DNA of 64,000 nucleotides from Poa pratensis (GCA_947311845.1 CAMZMU010000075.1:20465670-20529669), one strand, 5' to 3'; counted from the stretch's first letter, positions 44,501 to 57,925 are shown. Notes: generated by a model from the letters alone, not told the origin. Program-made: numbers and translations.

Positions 44501-45501
44501 TCTAGTTTTCAAAATAAAACTAAGTTTTCAAAGTAAAACTACTAGAACTCCCACTCAAGACGAGTATCCCTCGCATCGTCTTAGTGATTACATGATCCTC
44601 ATTCGATACACTATCCCCGATCGTCACGGCCGATAGCATAGCTTCAAAGGTAGACATCGTTTATGTCAATCACAACAACTATGTGACTCATGCTTAACCT
44701 TTCGGTCACTGTGTTCCGAGGCCATGTCTGTACATGCTAGGCTCACCATTATAACCTATAGCGTATTGCTTGTGCAACGTGGCTTACACCCACCTTATGC
44801 GAACGCAGATACGTCTGACACCCGATCGTCACGGCCTACCTCGTAACGGAGAACTTTCGGTGGTGCACGCTATAGGAGAACACTACATGGTTTTAGGAGG
44901 GATCATCTTATATTTCTACCGCCGTGTAACTAATATATAAACATATATATATACACAATATAAGATGCACACAATCTACATAACATCTAGAATGAAATGT
45001 AATGCGACATGATATGGTCTCCTCCGCGCCGATGGTCTCCTTCGCGCCAACAGTTTATAAACAATTTAATAAACCTACCTTGACCATATCACATTGCCCC
45101 TGCAAAATAAAGTTAGACGCTTTCTACTTTATCTTTTGCATATTTACGTGGCTGCTAGGGCTTTCGCACAAGAACCGTTTCTTACCTACGAATACAACCA
45201 CAACAGCGATAAGATAATTGTCTCTATTACACCCCTTTCGGGGCCCTCCATTGTAAATGCAATATCAACTATTGTAGGAGATACAGACACCCCCAGCCAC
45301 ATATACGGTACAAGCCGTATGTCAAGTGTGAACCAGTCTCGCGTAAGAGTACGCGTAAAGTCGGTCCGGGCCAATTAATCCCACAATGCCGCGATATAAA
45401 CAAGTACACGCGAGAGGGTAACAAATGTAGAATCGATGCCCACATCCAACTGTGTTCTAACCGTATAGAAATATCTACGCATAGATCGGCTCTGATACCA
45501 C
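41574..45501 (-). repeat. Copia interior, copy next to the 5' LTR
   Basis: 3.93 kb duplicate of 36764-40915 with a 219 bp deletion that removes the RT core (junction at 42098/42099). It lacks the 3'-terminal ~0.7 kb and the PPT. Confidence 0.9.
45486..45500 (-). other. PBS of the Copia element
   Basis: The minus strand reads TGGTATCAGAGCCGA one base after the 5' LTR; it matches initiator tRNA-Met. Confidence 0.9.
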
Positions 45502-47114
45502 TGTTGGGAATCGTAGACAGAAAACAAAAAATTTCCTACCGACGATAACCATAAACTAGCCAAGATCTAACTATGCAGATATACTATACGAAGGAGGACG
45601 GAGTACATACCCTTGTAGACCGAAAACGGGATTACGTTCCCGTACAAACGTTGCCGATGAAGCCGACCTCAAGGTCGTGTAGAGGAAGTACGACACCCAG
45701 CGCCACGTAGTAGCGCTCGTAGTTCCACACACATGCGGTGTAGATGACGACCTCCGAGCTCCAGATCCAGCAGAGCAGCGGAAGTAGAAGATTGGATCTC
45801 GAAGCACGGCTGTGCGTAAGGTAGAGAGACTTCCCTCCTCGTACGCAGCTCCAGAAACGGAACCACGCTCAAGGTAGGAGAGAAGAAGGAAGAAGGGATG
45901 AATCTCCAAGGCATGGGGGGCCCTATTTAAAGGAGAGGGGGAGACCTTCTCCCTTGGCTAAGCCATGTGGGACTAAACCCCACATGGTTGGCCGGCCAAG
46001 GAGGGCAGCCGCCGGCCCTGGTGGGCCCCATTCGGCCTACCCAGGGTGGCTGGCCCTCCTCCCCTTTTTCTTTTCCTTTTTTTTAGGGAATTTTCCCCTA
46101 ATGGGCCTCTAAGGCCCATTTAGGTTTTAATGCCTTTTAAATTCGAATTTAATTAAATAAAAAATATTTAATCACTAATAACACTTATTAATATTAAATA
46201 CATATTATTTAATTCATTTGGACCCCGAAAACATATTTCGTTGCCTCCGATCAACATCGGACAAGTTCCGGAACACTTCCGGAGTTCCGGTTTCTATCTC
46301 TCTTATATCCAATCAAATCGTCACCTACCCTTAAGTGTGTTACCCTACGGTTCGGGATCCCTCCAGACATGATCGAGACATGTTCTCTGATCAATGACTA
46401 ACAGCGGGATCTGGATACCCATGATAGCCCCTGTGCGTCCACGAATGACTTTTATCGTTTGAACCTTTAGACGTCCAGTCTCATCCTCTTGCCTAGCGAT
46501 ACTTAGATTGTCCGAGCGTCGTTTTCTGGTATCACGATTACCGAGCATGACCTCATCACCGACAAATCTATCTTCGACTTCTGTATATACATCCCCGTGA
46601 CCTAGTCACATGCTTGCAAGCTCATTGATGTAATCTCACCGAGTGGGCCCAGAGTATCTATCCTGCTATGTGGACTGGCAATTTCCGCTCTTGATCACTC
46701 GCTTCTACTGCCCTTCCGATACCCGAAAGTGTCACCTTTATTGTCACGCTATATAAGACATGCCGTTTGATGCAATCAGCCGCATCTTCCAGAAGTAGAG
46801 ATTTGATATGATCTCACAGTCGAAGGTATGAACACTACGTTTCTATATTTTGGGTATGTCCATCACATCATTCACCCAATGACTGACTCCGTTGTCAACT
46901 GACGTAATTATCCATGATCAGGAAACCTTGATCATCTGTTGCCCAACGAACTAGTTAAATAGAGGCTACTAGGGACCTGGTTGTTTTCATACCACACGGT
47001 ATTAATGTTTCCGCGTAATACAGTTATAGCATGGTATTTAAAACATATTATGAACAATTGAGATATGACAAATAAAATCACTTTATTAATTGCCTCTAGG
47101 GCATATCTCCAACA
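45502..47114 (-). repeat. 5' LTR of the Copia array
   Basis: 1613 bp, with plus-strand ends TGTTGGGAATCG and CATATCTCCAACA. Confidence 0.9.
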
Positions 47115-48135
47115 CCAGGATCTATTACTATGCAGATATAGAGTAACGGAGGAGAACGATATACATACCCTTGTAGAACGATAGCGGGATTACGCTCCCG
47201 CAACAAGCGTGGTTGATGAAGCCGACGTAGCCGACCTCGAGGTCGTGAAGACGAGGTCCTCCAAGCGCCCCAAGCATGGCGCCTCGCAGAGCTTACACAT
47301 GTATCGAGAAAATGAGACCTCCGGGCTTCGATCCAGTGATGACGTGGAACGCACGTTCGCTGGAAAACCCCAAGAGGAAGGTATGATGTAGTCAGCAGCA
47401 AAGTTTTCCCTTGATTATAAAACCAAGGTTGTCAGATCTAGTAGGAATTGGAAGAGCTTCAGAAAGGTGTCAGTGGCGCCGTTACCCGATCACTGACGTG
47501 CACCTGCACACACACAATCAAAGTACTTGGCCCAACGAAACAAGAAGGTTATCAATCTCCCCGGCTTGCTGAATACAAAGGATTAAACGTGTGGGGTAGA
47601 ATATGATGATAAACGCAAAGTAGCAGCAGGAAGTAACGTAGAGCGTGGTGATAACGGTGTTTGTATCAGTGTGGAATAAAGGACCGGGGTCCACAGTTAC
47701 TAGTGGTGTCTCTCCATAAGACAAATAAACATACATGTTGGGTGAACGAATTACAACTGGGCAATTGACAAATTGCAAACGCATGACAATGCAATATACA
47801 GCACATGTTCATTGTTATATCTATTGGGCATTACAACAATATACATAGACCGCTTACTAGCTGCATCTATGACTCATAATCCACTCACAAGATAGCTTCC
47901 GGGTCTCCATGAGTATTAAGTTGCAAGCAACAGATTATAACATTAAGCAAAATGTGTGATGTAAACAAACGCATTAGACTTAACAGCAGTACCCTTAAGC
48001 TAAGCATCGATTATTTTATCCCTAGTGGCAATAGCACATCTACAGCCTTAGTTATTTCTGTCTATCAAGCCCGGACTTCTAGAGGCATGAACCCACTATC
48101 TAGCATAAATACCCTCTCTTGAAGTCATTAGCATC

Positions 48136-49928
48136 TGATGGCCCTTCACGTAGTTCCCCCACAATGGCGCCAGAAAACAGCTGCTAGCCCCTTCGCGTGG
48201 CACCTGCGTGAAAAGTAAATGGGTTAGGTTGAGACTCCAAGTGCAGAGTGTATGTAGTAGTGGAAGACAGTTTTCCCCACGAGGGGTGACTCGAGGGTTT
48301 AATATCGAACTCTCGGGGAACCAGTATTTCAGGTGTTATCTCCTTATCCTTCTCTTGAGCACCTGCAACAAAATAAATTGTTTTGTGTCCTCAACCTCAC
48401 CAAGTGGTTGTCAAGCACAAGGTGTGAGAATGATAATAAAATAATATGCAATGCAAACAATAAGTAAATATGCAATGATGGTAAATAAATATGCAAGGAT
48501 GGTGGTAGTAATGATAAATGATATTTTTGGGTTTGTTATGATGAATGCAAGATGTAAAAGTGTTTTTGTATTTTCGGATTTAATAATGGCAGCAAACAAA
48601 AGTAGTGATAAAAGTGTTGGAAAGGTGTTTCTTATAATTAAAAATGGACCGGGGTTCATGGTTTCACAAATGCACTCTCTCTTGATAACGTGGTAGACAA
48701 TGAAACACTAAAATTAACATGAAAGATGGCAAGACATGGTTTGACAAGTTATTAATAATATGGGCATCACGTCCTAACATAGAGATCTCAAGTATAAGTT
48801 GTTCTCTCTCTTATGCTCCACCAAGATGCGAACTAAATCATAACACCTTAGTAATTAAGATAAATCAGAGCATAGCAATAAGTTCAATGACATGAAGTTA
48901 AAATAAGAACATGCTAGATCTAGTCATGGAGATAGTGGCCAAGGTCACATCCACTCTCCGGTAGCATGGTATTTTTGTTTATCCCTAGTGAGGCAACAAA
49001 GTAAGGTAGAAAACCCAAGTGGATCGCAGAACTATCTGTCACGTTCACTGCACTAGCCACCCCCCGTTACTCCAACTAATGCACACGTTCCCCCTCACAT
49101 GCTCTCATAAACATGCTTGATCATGACAAGTAAATAAAACGGGGTACATAATATGCATCTACTTTCATAACTGAAACAAAAAATTGCAATCTCAAACATG
49201 TATTAACTCATAATAAAGATCCACCACAAAGGAATTACATAGATGACCGTAATCATGTTCAGCAGCTCATACGGTACTAATTAGTGAAGCTCATAGAGAG
49301 GAGAGATACATAAGTTACTTCCACAAACCCATAGTCCAGAGGTGGACTACTCCCTCTTCATCATGGTGTCGGTGGAGATGTTGTTGGAGGGGAAGGAGAC
49401 CACACCGGCAGCGCCCCGCCGGAGTTTTCCCCCTCCAATCTTCAGCTCCAGATCTTTGTTTCATGGTTTCTGTGTTTCTGCGGCGCTCCCTTTCGCGAAA
49501 GCCCTGGGGGGTCTATATATAGTCGTTTTTAGGTCAAGACGAAGCTTCGGGAAGAAAGATCGACGGCAGCGGAGGCCTGAGAGCCAGGATGGGGGACCCC
49601 ACACGGCCAAGGAATCTGGCCGTGGGCCACCCCTTTTGGCCTTCTGGTCTCCGTTTCTTTGATTCTTTTACGCCTACGTTTCGTTCCTTCCAAAAAAAAA
49701 TGATCCCCGTAAAGTTTCCGGTCATTTGGACGTCGTTTGGGTCCCTGAAACATCAAAATATAGAAAAAGGAGTTTTCTGACAGCGCAGGGTTAATTCCAA
49801 AAAAATGGGGAGTTGTAATTATCCCCAAAACTTAATATAAATCATGAATATAACCCATATATGATGCAAATAACATGGAATAACATGTAATAAAATGTAA
49901 AGTTCATGTATGCATTTTACATGCATCA
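48136..49928 (-). repeat. 3' LTR of the gag-pro Gypsy element
   Basis: 1793 bp. It contains an internal GGCGCCAGAAAACAG segment resembling the PBS neighbourhood, near its start. Confidence 0.85.
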
Positions 49929-52300
49929 ACATCCCCAAGCTTAACCCATGCTCGTCCCGAGTATGAAGGTGATAAAACTAACATGAACTTTGCATTTTAA
50001 TACTATCAATGGATATCAAAGGTGATTACTATTGCTACATAGAGTCAAATGATTCATTCTTCAAAGGAATAACAATATGCAAGATAAATTATGAAGTGAT
50101 ATCAAATACTCAACGTAAAGATGTTCAATGATAAATTCACAAAGTGTAATATAGAAGAAAGTACTATGGACCAAATGTATGCATAATGAAAAGTAAAAAC
50201 ATCCTATGGTGGTCATAGAGTACTTCTTATGAAAACCGAATATAAAAGGTGGACACTTTGGATAGATAAATAAGTAGAGGTAAAGCATGAATAAGTTTCA
50301 TCTAACTTCCAAACACTTCTACTTAAGTTAATGCTTGCAATGTGGTAGTCATTGGTGTGGAGCTCTCATTACCCCTATCATAGCATCTTGAATGATTAAT
50401 GTTTAAAGTGAAAGCAAATAGAGTGGTGTGCTTGACAATGTATTGGTTGAATGTCTCATGTCCCTTGAATACAAGTACCTACACCATGTGTTACTCACTT
50501 TGGTCCACAAAGTAAATTCAAATAAAGGTCATTGCAAGTAATAATAGTATCATCAGAACTGCACTGGGGTACCTCTTGCCCTTGACATGAACAAGCCCAT
50601 GTCAAAATAACAAGACAAACAGACAATGAACAACTCAGCACTCTTTTATTTACAGGTATAGCTTTTTATTATGAGGTGCATCACTGAATGAACATTACGG
50701 CTATGCTAAATTTCCACCAATGAATGATGCATGCTTAGATTAGCGGCCCAGGCATTTCTCTAACCATTTATACAACACTCTTTGAACTTACTAAGTATCC
50801 ACATTCGTTTCACCCATGATAGGCATCCATAAACAAAAGTACATGACATCAACTAAATATAAATAAGTGCAATGTTGAAAGCTTGCCATGTGACAGCACA
50901 TATGGGCTTACTCCAACCAAAACAATTGTCAAGCCCACAACTTCATAATTTAATCACAATGGTTCATGCTTATTAAATGCAATAAAAGTAAATTGTGCAT
51001 CAAGTTCGTGAGAGCTTTTAACCAATTTTTCCCATGACAATCAATAACATAAGCATTTAAATTCAGAAATGTAGATAACACAATATAACATGATAAACAT
51101 ACTTGGAATAGCATAAAGCTAATAGGTAGATATGGTGGACTCACTGGAAAAACTTTGGTTGAAGGTGTTGGGAAACAAGCTTTTTACTTGTTGTAATTTT
51201 TGGGCTAGCAATAGGGAGAAAGTTGACCATCTAAATGCATGCATAAGTGTCCATAGAACTAATCAATCCATGTTAAACCAAGTAAAGTTAAAATTCAACA
51301 TCTAAACATGGTAAAAGATAGCTCTTGACAACACACTTGCAAATTAACATTCATTCAAAGCACATGAATTATGCAACTATATGTATCTTTTAAAATCAAC
51401 TCAAACATCCCTATCCCAATATATTTAATAGCATCCAACATAATTCAACCCAAACTTCCAGTAGCTCTCTCATATATAAATGATAGTGGTGGTCTCAAGA
51501 AAATAAAATCAAACCGAAATAACAAAAGCAAAAAAAAACAGACGCTCCAAGTTTATACGATAAAGTGCTTTGATCGAAAAACAGAAGTTAGACGTGTGCA
51601 AACCGAGAGTGTGTTGGTCAGTGGGGTTGTCTTGACATCCCCAAGCTTATGGTCTTCACCATCCTTGGATAGCTCTTGGTGCAGCTCCTCTAATCCCTGT
51701 GAAAAAACTTCAAAACACCGTTTCTCCCATTTCTTTTCTGTGGGGTGATATTAGTAGTGATAAACAAATAGGTTCCTTGCTGCATAAAATCCTTAGGCAA
51801 AAATTCATATGAATGTCCAGAGAGTATATAATGTTGTATGCCTACTCATAAACTCAATTGAATCAAAAAGATTCAAGCAAAAAGCTCAAAGAATGCATAA
51901 AACAATATCAAGACAGAATCTGTCCAGAAAAACAGCAGCAGCAAAACGCATTTTTACCCTACTTAAACTCGTCAGAAAAATCTGAAAAATCACGTATACA
52001 GAGGATGAAAAGTTGAAGCTACAGTTCAAATTACAGCTCAATCGGAGTTACAGATAAAAAATGAAAAATCAAACCGTGCACAGACTTCGTGCAGGCAGAA
52101 AACTCTCCGAAAATGAATAGCAACTTTTCAAACCCAAAATAGGTAAAACTTGGTTCTTTATTAAAAATCCCAGAAACAAAACTAACAAACTACTCTCTTG
52201 TTACAGCAAGAGGACTCAAAGAAAATCTCAAACAAAAACAACCGGGTTGCCTCCCGTAAAGCGCTTTCTTTATAGCCATATAGCTAGGCTTACTTACTTG
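49929..52300 (-). other. Non-coding interior of the Gypsy element
   Basis: A/T-rich, with no ORF resembling RT, integrase or RNase H on either strand. Conserved CATCCCCAAGCTT motifs occur at 49929 and near 51640. Confidence 0.7.
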
Positions 52301-52304
52301 ATAA

Positions 52305-53051
52305 TCAAAGGGGACGTAGCTCATGAGGGAGCTTGAACCTTGGTGTGTCCCTCTTCCTTGGGAAGTGTTCCATGCTCTTCTTGTGTGGAAACTGAAACTT
52401 CACATTCCCTTCCTTTGAATCAATAATGGCACCTGTAGTACGAAGAAAAGGTCTTCCCAAAATAATAGGACTAGAGGTTTTATTCCCCATGTCCATGATT
52501 AGAAAATCAACAGGCACAAAAGTCATGTGTAACTCTACCATAACATCACTTACTTTTCCTAGAGCATGTCTAATGGAATCATCAGCAAGTGCAAGTTCAA
52601 TAGAGCATTTCTCAATATTTTTAAGTTCAAGGACTTCATATAGTTCTTTAGATAATATAGAGACACTAGATCCTAGATCAAGTATAGCATGGTGTGTCTC
52701 TTTTCCAATGGTTACTAGTACCTTGGGATCCATATCCCCAAGCTTAGGTGGTATCATAGCTTCTTGATTGTACCTAGCAATCTTTTCTTTTAAGACATGA
52801 TTAGCAATATAGGAACCAAAACCAGCCTGGTTAATATTAACAGAAGGATCACTTGCAAATTTTTGTAAGATAGAAATTAATTCATGCAAGCTACACTTCT
52901 CTAAATCAACAAATGGTTCCTTAACTTCACTAAGCATTTTAACTTCCTCAACTTTTTTCTCTTTTTTAATCCAAACTTGTTTCTTAATAGGAACTTCCTT
53001 CACATGTTTAAATGATGGGTTTTTCCTTAATAAATCACTAACACAAACCAA
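52305..53051 (-). pseudogene. Gypsy protease region (retropepsin-like)
   Basis: A 248-residue frame. A Lys/Glu-rich linker is followed (residues ~125-230) by a retropepsin-like fold: a beta-rich start (VLVTIGKETHHAILDLGSSV), with DLGSS where active enzymes usually have DTGA/S or DLGA/S, and a C-terminal IILGRPFLRT that matches the conserved ILGRPFL block of Gypsy proteases. The role is maturation of gag. It follows the gag region after a frameshift near 53040-53060. It ends cleanly at 52305, and no RT follows. Confidence 0.8.
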
Positions 53052-53566
53052 CTTTTCCTCAATACTGTTGAGACTAATATTTTTTCAAGAAATTCTTTCT
53101 CACATAATCTTAGTTTATGCATGACATTAACTAATTCATCATTTATCTTAGGAATAATATTTTTAGAAACAGATGCTAGTTGTTCAAAATCCTCTTTATT
53201 TGGTAGTTTCTCTAAACCAGCTTCGAATTTATCTTTAGACAAAGCAAGTGCTACTGTGGTATCCTCTACCTTTTTCTTTCTACCAACAAAGTTACCAAAA
53301 ATTCTTCTAAGTGTCATGGCCGCACAGGATGGTGTTGACAGGACAAAACTTCCACCTGTAGCCCCATCTAAAGCATTTTGATACCAAGGATCTATTCCAT
53401 AATAAAAGTAAAGATCTAGCTTTTCATCTTCACAAGGTGTAGGATCTTCATAGTGCATCCTATTAATTCTAACCCAGGCATCTTTTAATGTTTCTCCAGG
53501 TTGTTGTTTAAAACTAGAAATGGAACTTAAAGGAAGACTCACTTTCTTTTTGTTTTCAAGACTCAT
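53027..53566 (-). pseudogene. Gypsy gag region (retrotransposon gag domain)
   Basis: A 179-residue frame. FKQQPGETLKDAWVRINRM is the diagnostic retrotransposon-gag segment, followed by the usual YYGIDPWYQNALDGATGGSF. Normal family members carry a longer N-terminal part; here the frame opens late, with MSLENKKKVSLPL. It loses frame near 53050 before the protease linker. No zinc knuckle is visible between gag and protease. Confidence 0.8.
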
Positions 53567-53859
53567 GATTGCAAGTTTTTATGTGTTTTTATTTTTTTAT
53601 GCAAAACTGAAAGTAAAATGACACTAATGCAACTCGAAATAACAAATGCAACACAAAATGCAAAACTGAATATAAAATATGCAAACCGAAATATAAATAT
53701 TATGCAAGACAAGAACAAAACAAAATAAAATGATTGTAGGTAAAGATGGATAAGATGATGCTCACGTAGGTGCAACTCCCCAAGCTTAGGTTGTTACACA
53801 AGTTGGTGATGAAGTTGACTTGATGTGAGTGATCCTTGGATAAACCTTTCAGCTATGGT

Positions 53860-53877
53860 TCCCCGGCAACGGCGCCA
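53860..53877 (-). other. Primer-binding site for tRNA-Asp
   Basis: The minus strand reads TGGCGCCGTTGCCGGGGA, the standard tRNA-Asp PBS of many plant Gypsy elements, about 10 bases from the LTR end. Confidence 0.95.
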
Positions 53878-53887
53878 GAAAACGTCT

Positions 53888-54855
53888 TGATGGCCCTTCA
53901 CGTAGTTACCCCACAATGGCGCCAGAAAACAGTTGCTAGCCCCTTCGCGTGTTACCTGCGTGAAAAGTAAATGGGTTAGGTTGAGACTCCAAGTGCAGAG
54001 TGTATGTAGTAGTGGAAGACAGTTTTCCCCACGAGGGGTGACTCGAGGGTTTAATATCGAACTCTCGGGGAACCAGTATTTCAGGTGTTATCTCCTTATC
54101 CTTCTCTTGAGAACCTGCAACAAAATAAATTGTTTTGTGCCCTCAACCTCACCAAGTGGTTGTCAAGCACAAGGTGTGAGAATGATAATAAAATAATATG
54201 CAATGCAAACAATAGTAAATATGCAATGATGGTAAATAAATATGCAAGGATGGTGGTAGTAATGATAAATGATATTTTTGGGTTTTTTTATGATGAATGC
54301 AAGATGTAAAAGTGTTTTTGTATTTTCGGATTTAATAATGGCAGCAAACAAAAGTGTGATAAAAGTGTTGGAAAGGTGTTTCTTATGATTAAAAATGGAC
54401 CGGGGTTCATGGTTTCACAAATGCACTCTCTCTTGATAACGTGGTAGACAATGGAACACTAAAATTAACATGAAAGATGGCAAGACATGGTTTGACAAGT
54501 TATTTCGTTCCTTTTAACATGAAAGATGGCAAAAGGAATCTGGCCGCGTGGGCCCACCCCTTTTGGCCTTCTGGTCTCCGTTTTTTTGATTCCTTTGCGC
54601 CTACATTTCGTTCCTTCCAAAAAAATGATCCCCGTAAAGTTTCAGGTCATTTGGACGTCGTTTGGGTCCCTGAAACATCAAAATATAGAAAAAGGGGTTT
54701 TCTTACAGCGCAGGGTTAATTCCAGAAAAATGGGGGAGTTGTTAATTATCCCCAAAACTTAATATAAATCATGAATATAACCCTTATATGATGCAAATAA
54801 CATGGAATAACATGTAATAAAATGTAAAGTTCATGTATGCATTTTACATGCATCA
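53888..54855 (-). repeat. 5' LTR of the gag-pro Gypsy element (internally deleted)
   Basis: 968 bp. It lacks the stretch corresponding to about 48753-49608 of the 3' LTR; otherwise the two are very similar. Confidence 0.85.
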
Positions 54856-56294
54856 GCATCTACTTGGCCAAAGCATCTACTAACAACGGAGAGCATGCAG
54901 GAACATAGATAAAACATAATATAGATAGATGAACAAACTTGATCATAACTTCACAATTCATCGGATCCCAGCAAACACAACATGTAGCATTACATAAAGA
55001 TGATCTTGATCATGTTAGGCAGCTCACAAGATCTAAACATGATAGCACAAGGTGGAGAGACTACCAACTAGCTACTCCTATGGACCCGTAGTCCCGTGGA
55101 GAACTACTCACACATCACTCCGGAGGTAGGCATGGTGATGTAGAGCCCTCCGGTGATGATTTCCCCTCCGGCAAGGTGCCGGGAAGAACTGCAGAAACCC
55201 TCCCGAACTAGGGTTGAAGACGACGGCGGCCTCGGAACTTTTCGTGGATTTTTGCTCGGGTATCTAGGGTTTCCCGATTAGATGCAATTTATAGGCGAAA
55301 GGGCGGCGTCGGTGGCCAGCCGAGGTGGGGCGGCGGCCTAGGTGCGCGGTCCCACCCTGGGCCACGCCGTGGGCCCGCTGGCCTGCTTGGTGTGGCCCCC
55401 GGCTCCGTCCTCCTGGCTGCTGTTCCGTCTCGGTCCAAAAATAAATCAGTTCAATTAGCCTCCGATTCCGAGAATATTTCCAGAATAGATTTTCTGAAAC
55501 AAAAAGACAGCAGAAAACAGGAACTGGCACTATGGCATCTTGTTAATAGGTTAGTCCCAGAAAATGCATAAAAATGATATAAAGTGTAAGATAAACATCT
55601 GGTAATCAATATATAATAGGCATGGAACATCAAAAGTTATAGATACGTTTTGGACGTATCATCCAGTCAAGCAGCGGAAGTAGAAGACTTGGACCGGAGA
55701 AAACCAGCAGCACGGCGTTGTGCGTATGGTGGAGAAAACCTCAACCCGTGCGTGGCCCCAATTGCGGAGCCACGTCTAAACGGATGAGAGAGAGAGAATG
55801 GTGCAATTTCAAAGACATGGGGGGCACCCCTATTTAAAGGTGGAGGAGGGCAGCCAACCTTGGTGGCCTGGCCATGTGGGACTATTCCCACATGCCAGCC
55901 TCACCAACATGGTGCGCCGGCCCTAGGTGGGCCCCATGTGGCCCACCTAGGCCGGCCGGCCCTCCCCTCCCTCTCCCTTTTGGGGTTCGGCCCCCTATGG
56001 GCCTTTGACCTCCGGTCAAGGCCCATTTAGGTGGCTGCCTTTAAATTTCGAAAATAAATAAAATAAAAATATATTTAAATATTAATTACACTAATTAAAT
56101 ATTAAATACAAATTATCTAATTTATTTCGGCTCTGAAAACCATTTCGTCAGCTCCCGAACTTTGTCGCATATGTCCCAGAACACTTTCGGTGTTCTTCTC
56201 TCTATTTTATCTTCTGCGTCCAATCTAAATAAACGTCATCTACCCTTAAGTGTGACACCCTAGCGGTTCGGGATCACTCCAAACATGATCGAGA

Positions 56295-57925
56295 TGATGG
56301 GTTCGTAGCATAGAAAACAAAAAAAATTCATACGGTGAGAACAACCAAGACACCAAGATCTAATCTAGTGGATGTGAGCAATGGGTAGAACCAAGTTCCA
56401 AGAGAACTCACCCTCGAAGACCAAAAGCATTTCGAGAATGATTCTCGTGGAAGGTGTAGTCGATCACTTGCCGATCTCAAGATCGCGAAGATGAATGCTG
56501 CAACGGGCAGCGTTTCCGTGCTCGGTCACACGTACAGCTTGACGACGACCTCCGTTCCCTCGTTCCAGCGGGGCAGCGGAAGTAGAGGATCCACCGGGAA
56601 GTCCAACAACACGACGGCGTGGTGTGGTGGAGAAACTATTTCTGCAGGGCTTCGCCTAAGCCATGTCTTTTTCGGTGAAACGGCGGGAAGAGGAACAAGT
56701 GGACAAGTGAAATAACAAGTGAGAGAGGAGTACCACCACTCAATATATAGGAGAGGGGAGGCAGCATCTCCTTGGGGATGCGCCAGCCCAAGGAGAAATC
56801 CCCATTTTATTCCTCTTAATGTGAGTGGTAACTCCATATTAAATCACTTGAAACTTCCTCTTAATTTGCTAGAAACTCCCACTCATAAATCCATGAGTTT
56901 TTCTCCCATAAATGAATAAAACATTTTTAATTCTTTTATTCGAGATTTAATATTTGCTGATTCTTTTAATCAACAAACATTAACACTTACCCCCTTGAAC
57001 TATTTCAATATTACCCAAAACAATTTCGGTGTTGTCCAAACTTTTCTCCAATATTCCGTATCCTCTCAAAAGTGTCGGCAAACCTTAAGTGTGTCACCCT
57101 ACGGTTCGTGAATAATGTAGACATGATCGAGATACCTCTCCGACCAATAGTCAACAACGGGATCTGGAGATCCGCAATGACTCCTACACATTCAACGATG
57201 AATCTTGTGATCGCGTGAACCATAAACCTCGTAACCAATTCCTTTGGTCTCACGATATTTTACTTGTCCGAGATCCGATCATTGGTATCAACTATACCTA
57301 GTTCGATCTCGTTACCGACAAGTACTCTTTATTTGTTCCGTGATATGACATCCTTGTGACCTAGTCACATGCTGCAAGCAGTGTCAATGTGATATCACCG
57401 AGAGGGCCCAGAGTATATCTCTCCGTCATTTGGATGGACAAATCCCACTCTTGATCCATGAGGCTCAACTAATGCTTTCAGAGTACCCAATGCCACCTTT
57501 ATAGTCACCCTTTCACGGTGTGACGTTTGATGTCATCAAAGCACTCATCCGGTGTTAGTGATTGACATGATCTCATGGTCTAAGGATTAGAGTTACTTCG
57601 TATGTGATTTATACAACCATGTAAACTTAATGACTTGATCGCATCGCTATATCTACTTTGGGTGTATGTTCATCACATCATTCTCCTAATGACGTGATCC
57701 TGTTATTAACAACATCCAATGTTCATGATCAGGAAACCTTGATCATCAGTTAATCAACGAGCTAGTAAATTGAGAGGCGTTACTAGGAACTCTTGTTTGT
57801 TTATTAGAAACACATGTATCAACGTTTCCGGTTAATACAATTATAGCATGAGAAATAAACATTTATCATAAACATGGAATAAGATAATAACCAGTTTATA
57901 TTGCCTCTCGGGCATATTCCTTTCA
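56295..57925 (-). mobile_element. Copia-type solo LTR no. 2, copy 2, nested
   Basis: Same ends and same TSD (CGAGA at 56290-56294 and 57926-57930) as 23437-25052. Confidence 0.9.

Larger units (their letters stand above)
34420..47114 (-). mobile_element. 12.7 kb Copia-type element with tandemly duplicated interior
   Basis: TSD CCAGG (34415-34419 and 47115-47119) flanks the whole array. In element orientation the order is 5' LTR (47114-45502), PBS, interior missing its 3' end (45501-41574), the 3' part of an LTR (41573-40916), a second PBS, full interior (40915-36056), PPT and 3' LTR (36055-34420). It belongs to the Angela/BARE/WIS-like lineage by LTR start and RT remnant. The coding region is badly decayed in both copies, with no long ORF. 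The outermost plus-strand base pattern TTTGGAATCG is a mutated TGTTGGGAATCG. Confidence 0.9.
48136..54855 (-). mobile_element. Non-autonomous Gypsy element encoding gag and protease only
   Basis: TSD GCATC (48131-48135 and 54856-54860), LTR ends TGATGGCCC...ATGCATCA, a tRNA-Asp PBS (53860-53877) and a PPT (minus AAGCTTGGGGATGT at 49929-49942). The interior (49929-53887) encodes a gag region and a retropepsin-like region. About 2.3 kb of A/T-rich non-coding sequence then runs to the PPT. No RT, RNase H or integrase is seen. The 5' LTR (968 bp) lacks an internal stretch present in the 1793 bp 3' LTR. Confidence 0.9.
47337..55661 (-). mobile_element. Gypsy-type solo LTR (outer) interrupted by a Gypsy element
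   Basis: Plus-strand ends TGATGACGTGGAACG and GGACGTATCA, with TSD TCCAG at 47332-47336 and 55662-55666. The minus-strand start TGATACGTCCAAAACGTATC is characteristic of a very common Triticeae Gypsy LTR group (Fatima/Sabrina-like; family not asserted). Removing the inner element leaves about 1.6 kb with no PBS, PPT or coding region, which fits a solo LTR. It is inserted in LTR no. 1, copy 2. Confidence 0.75.
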
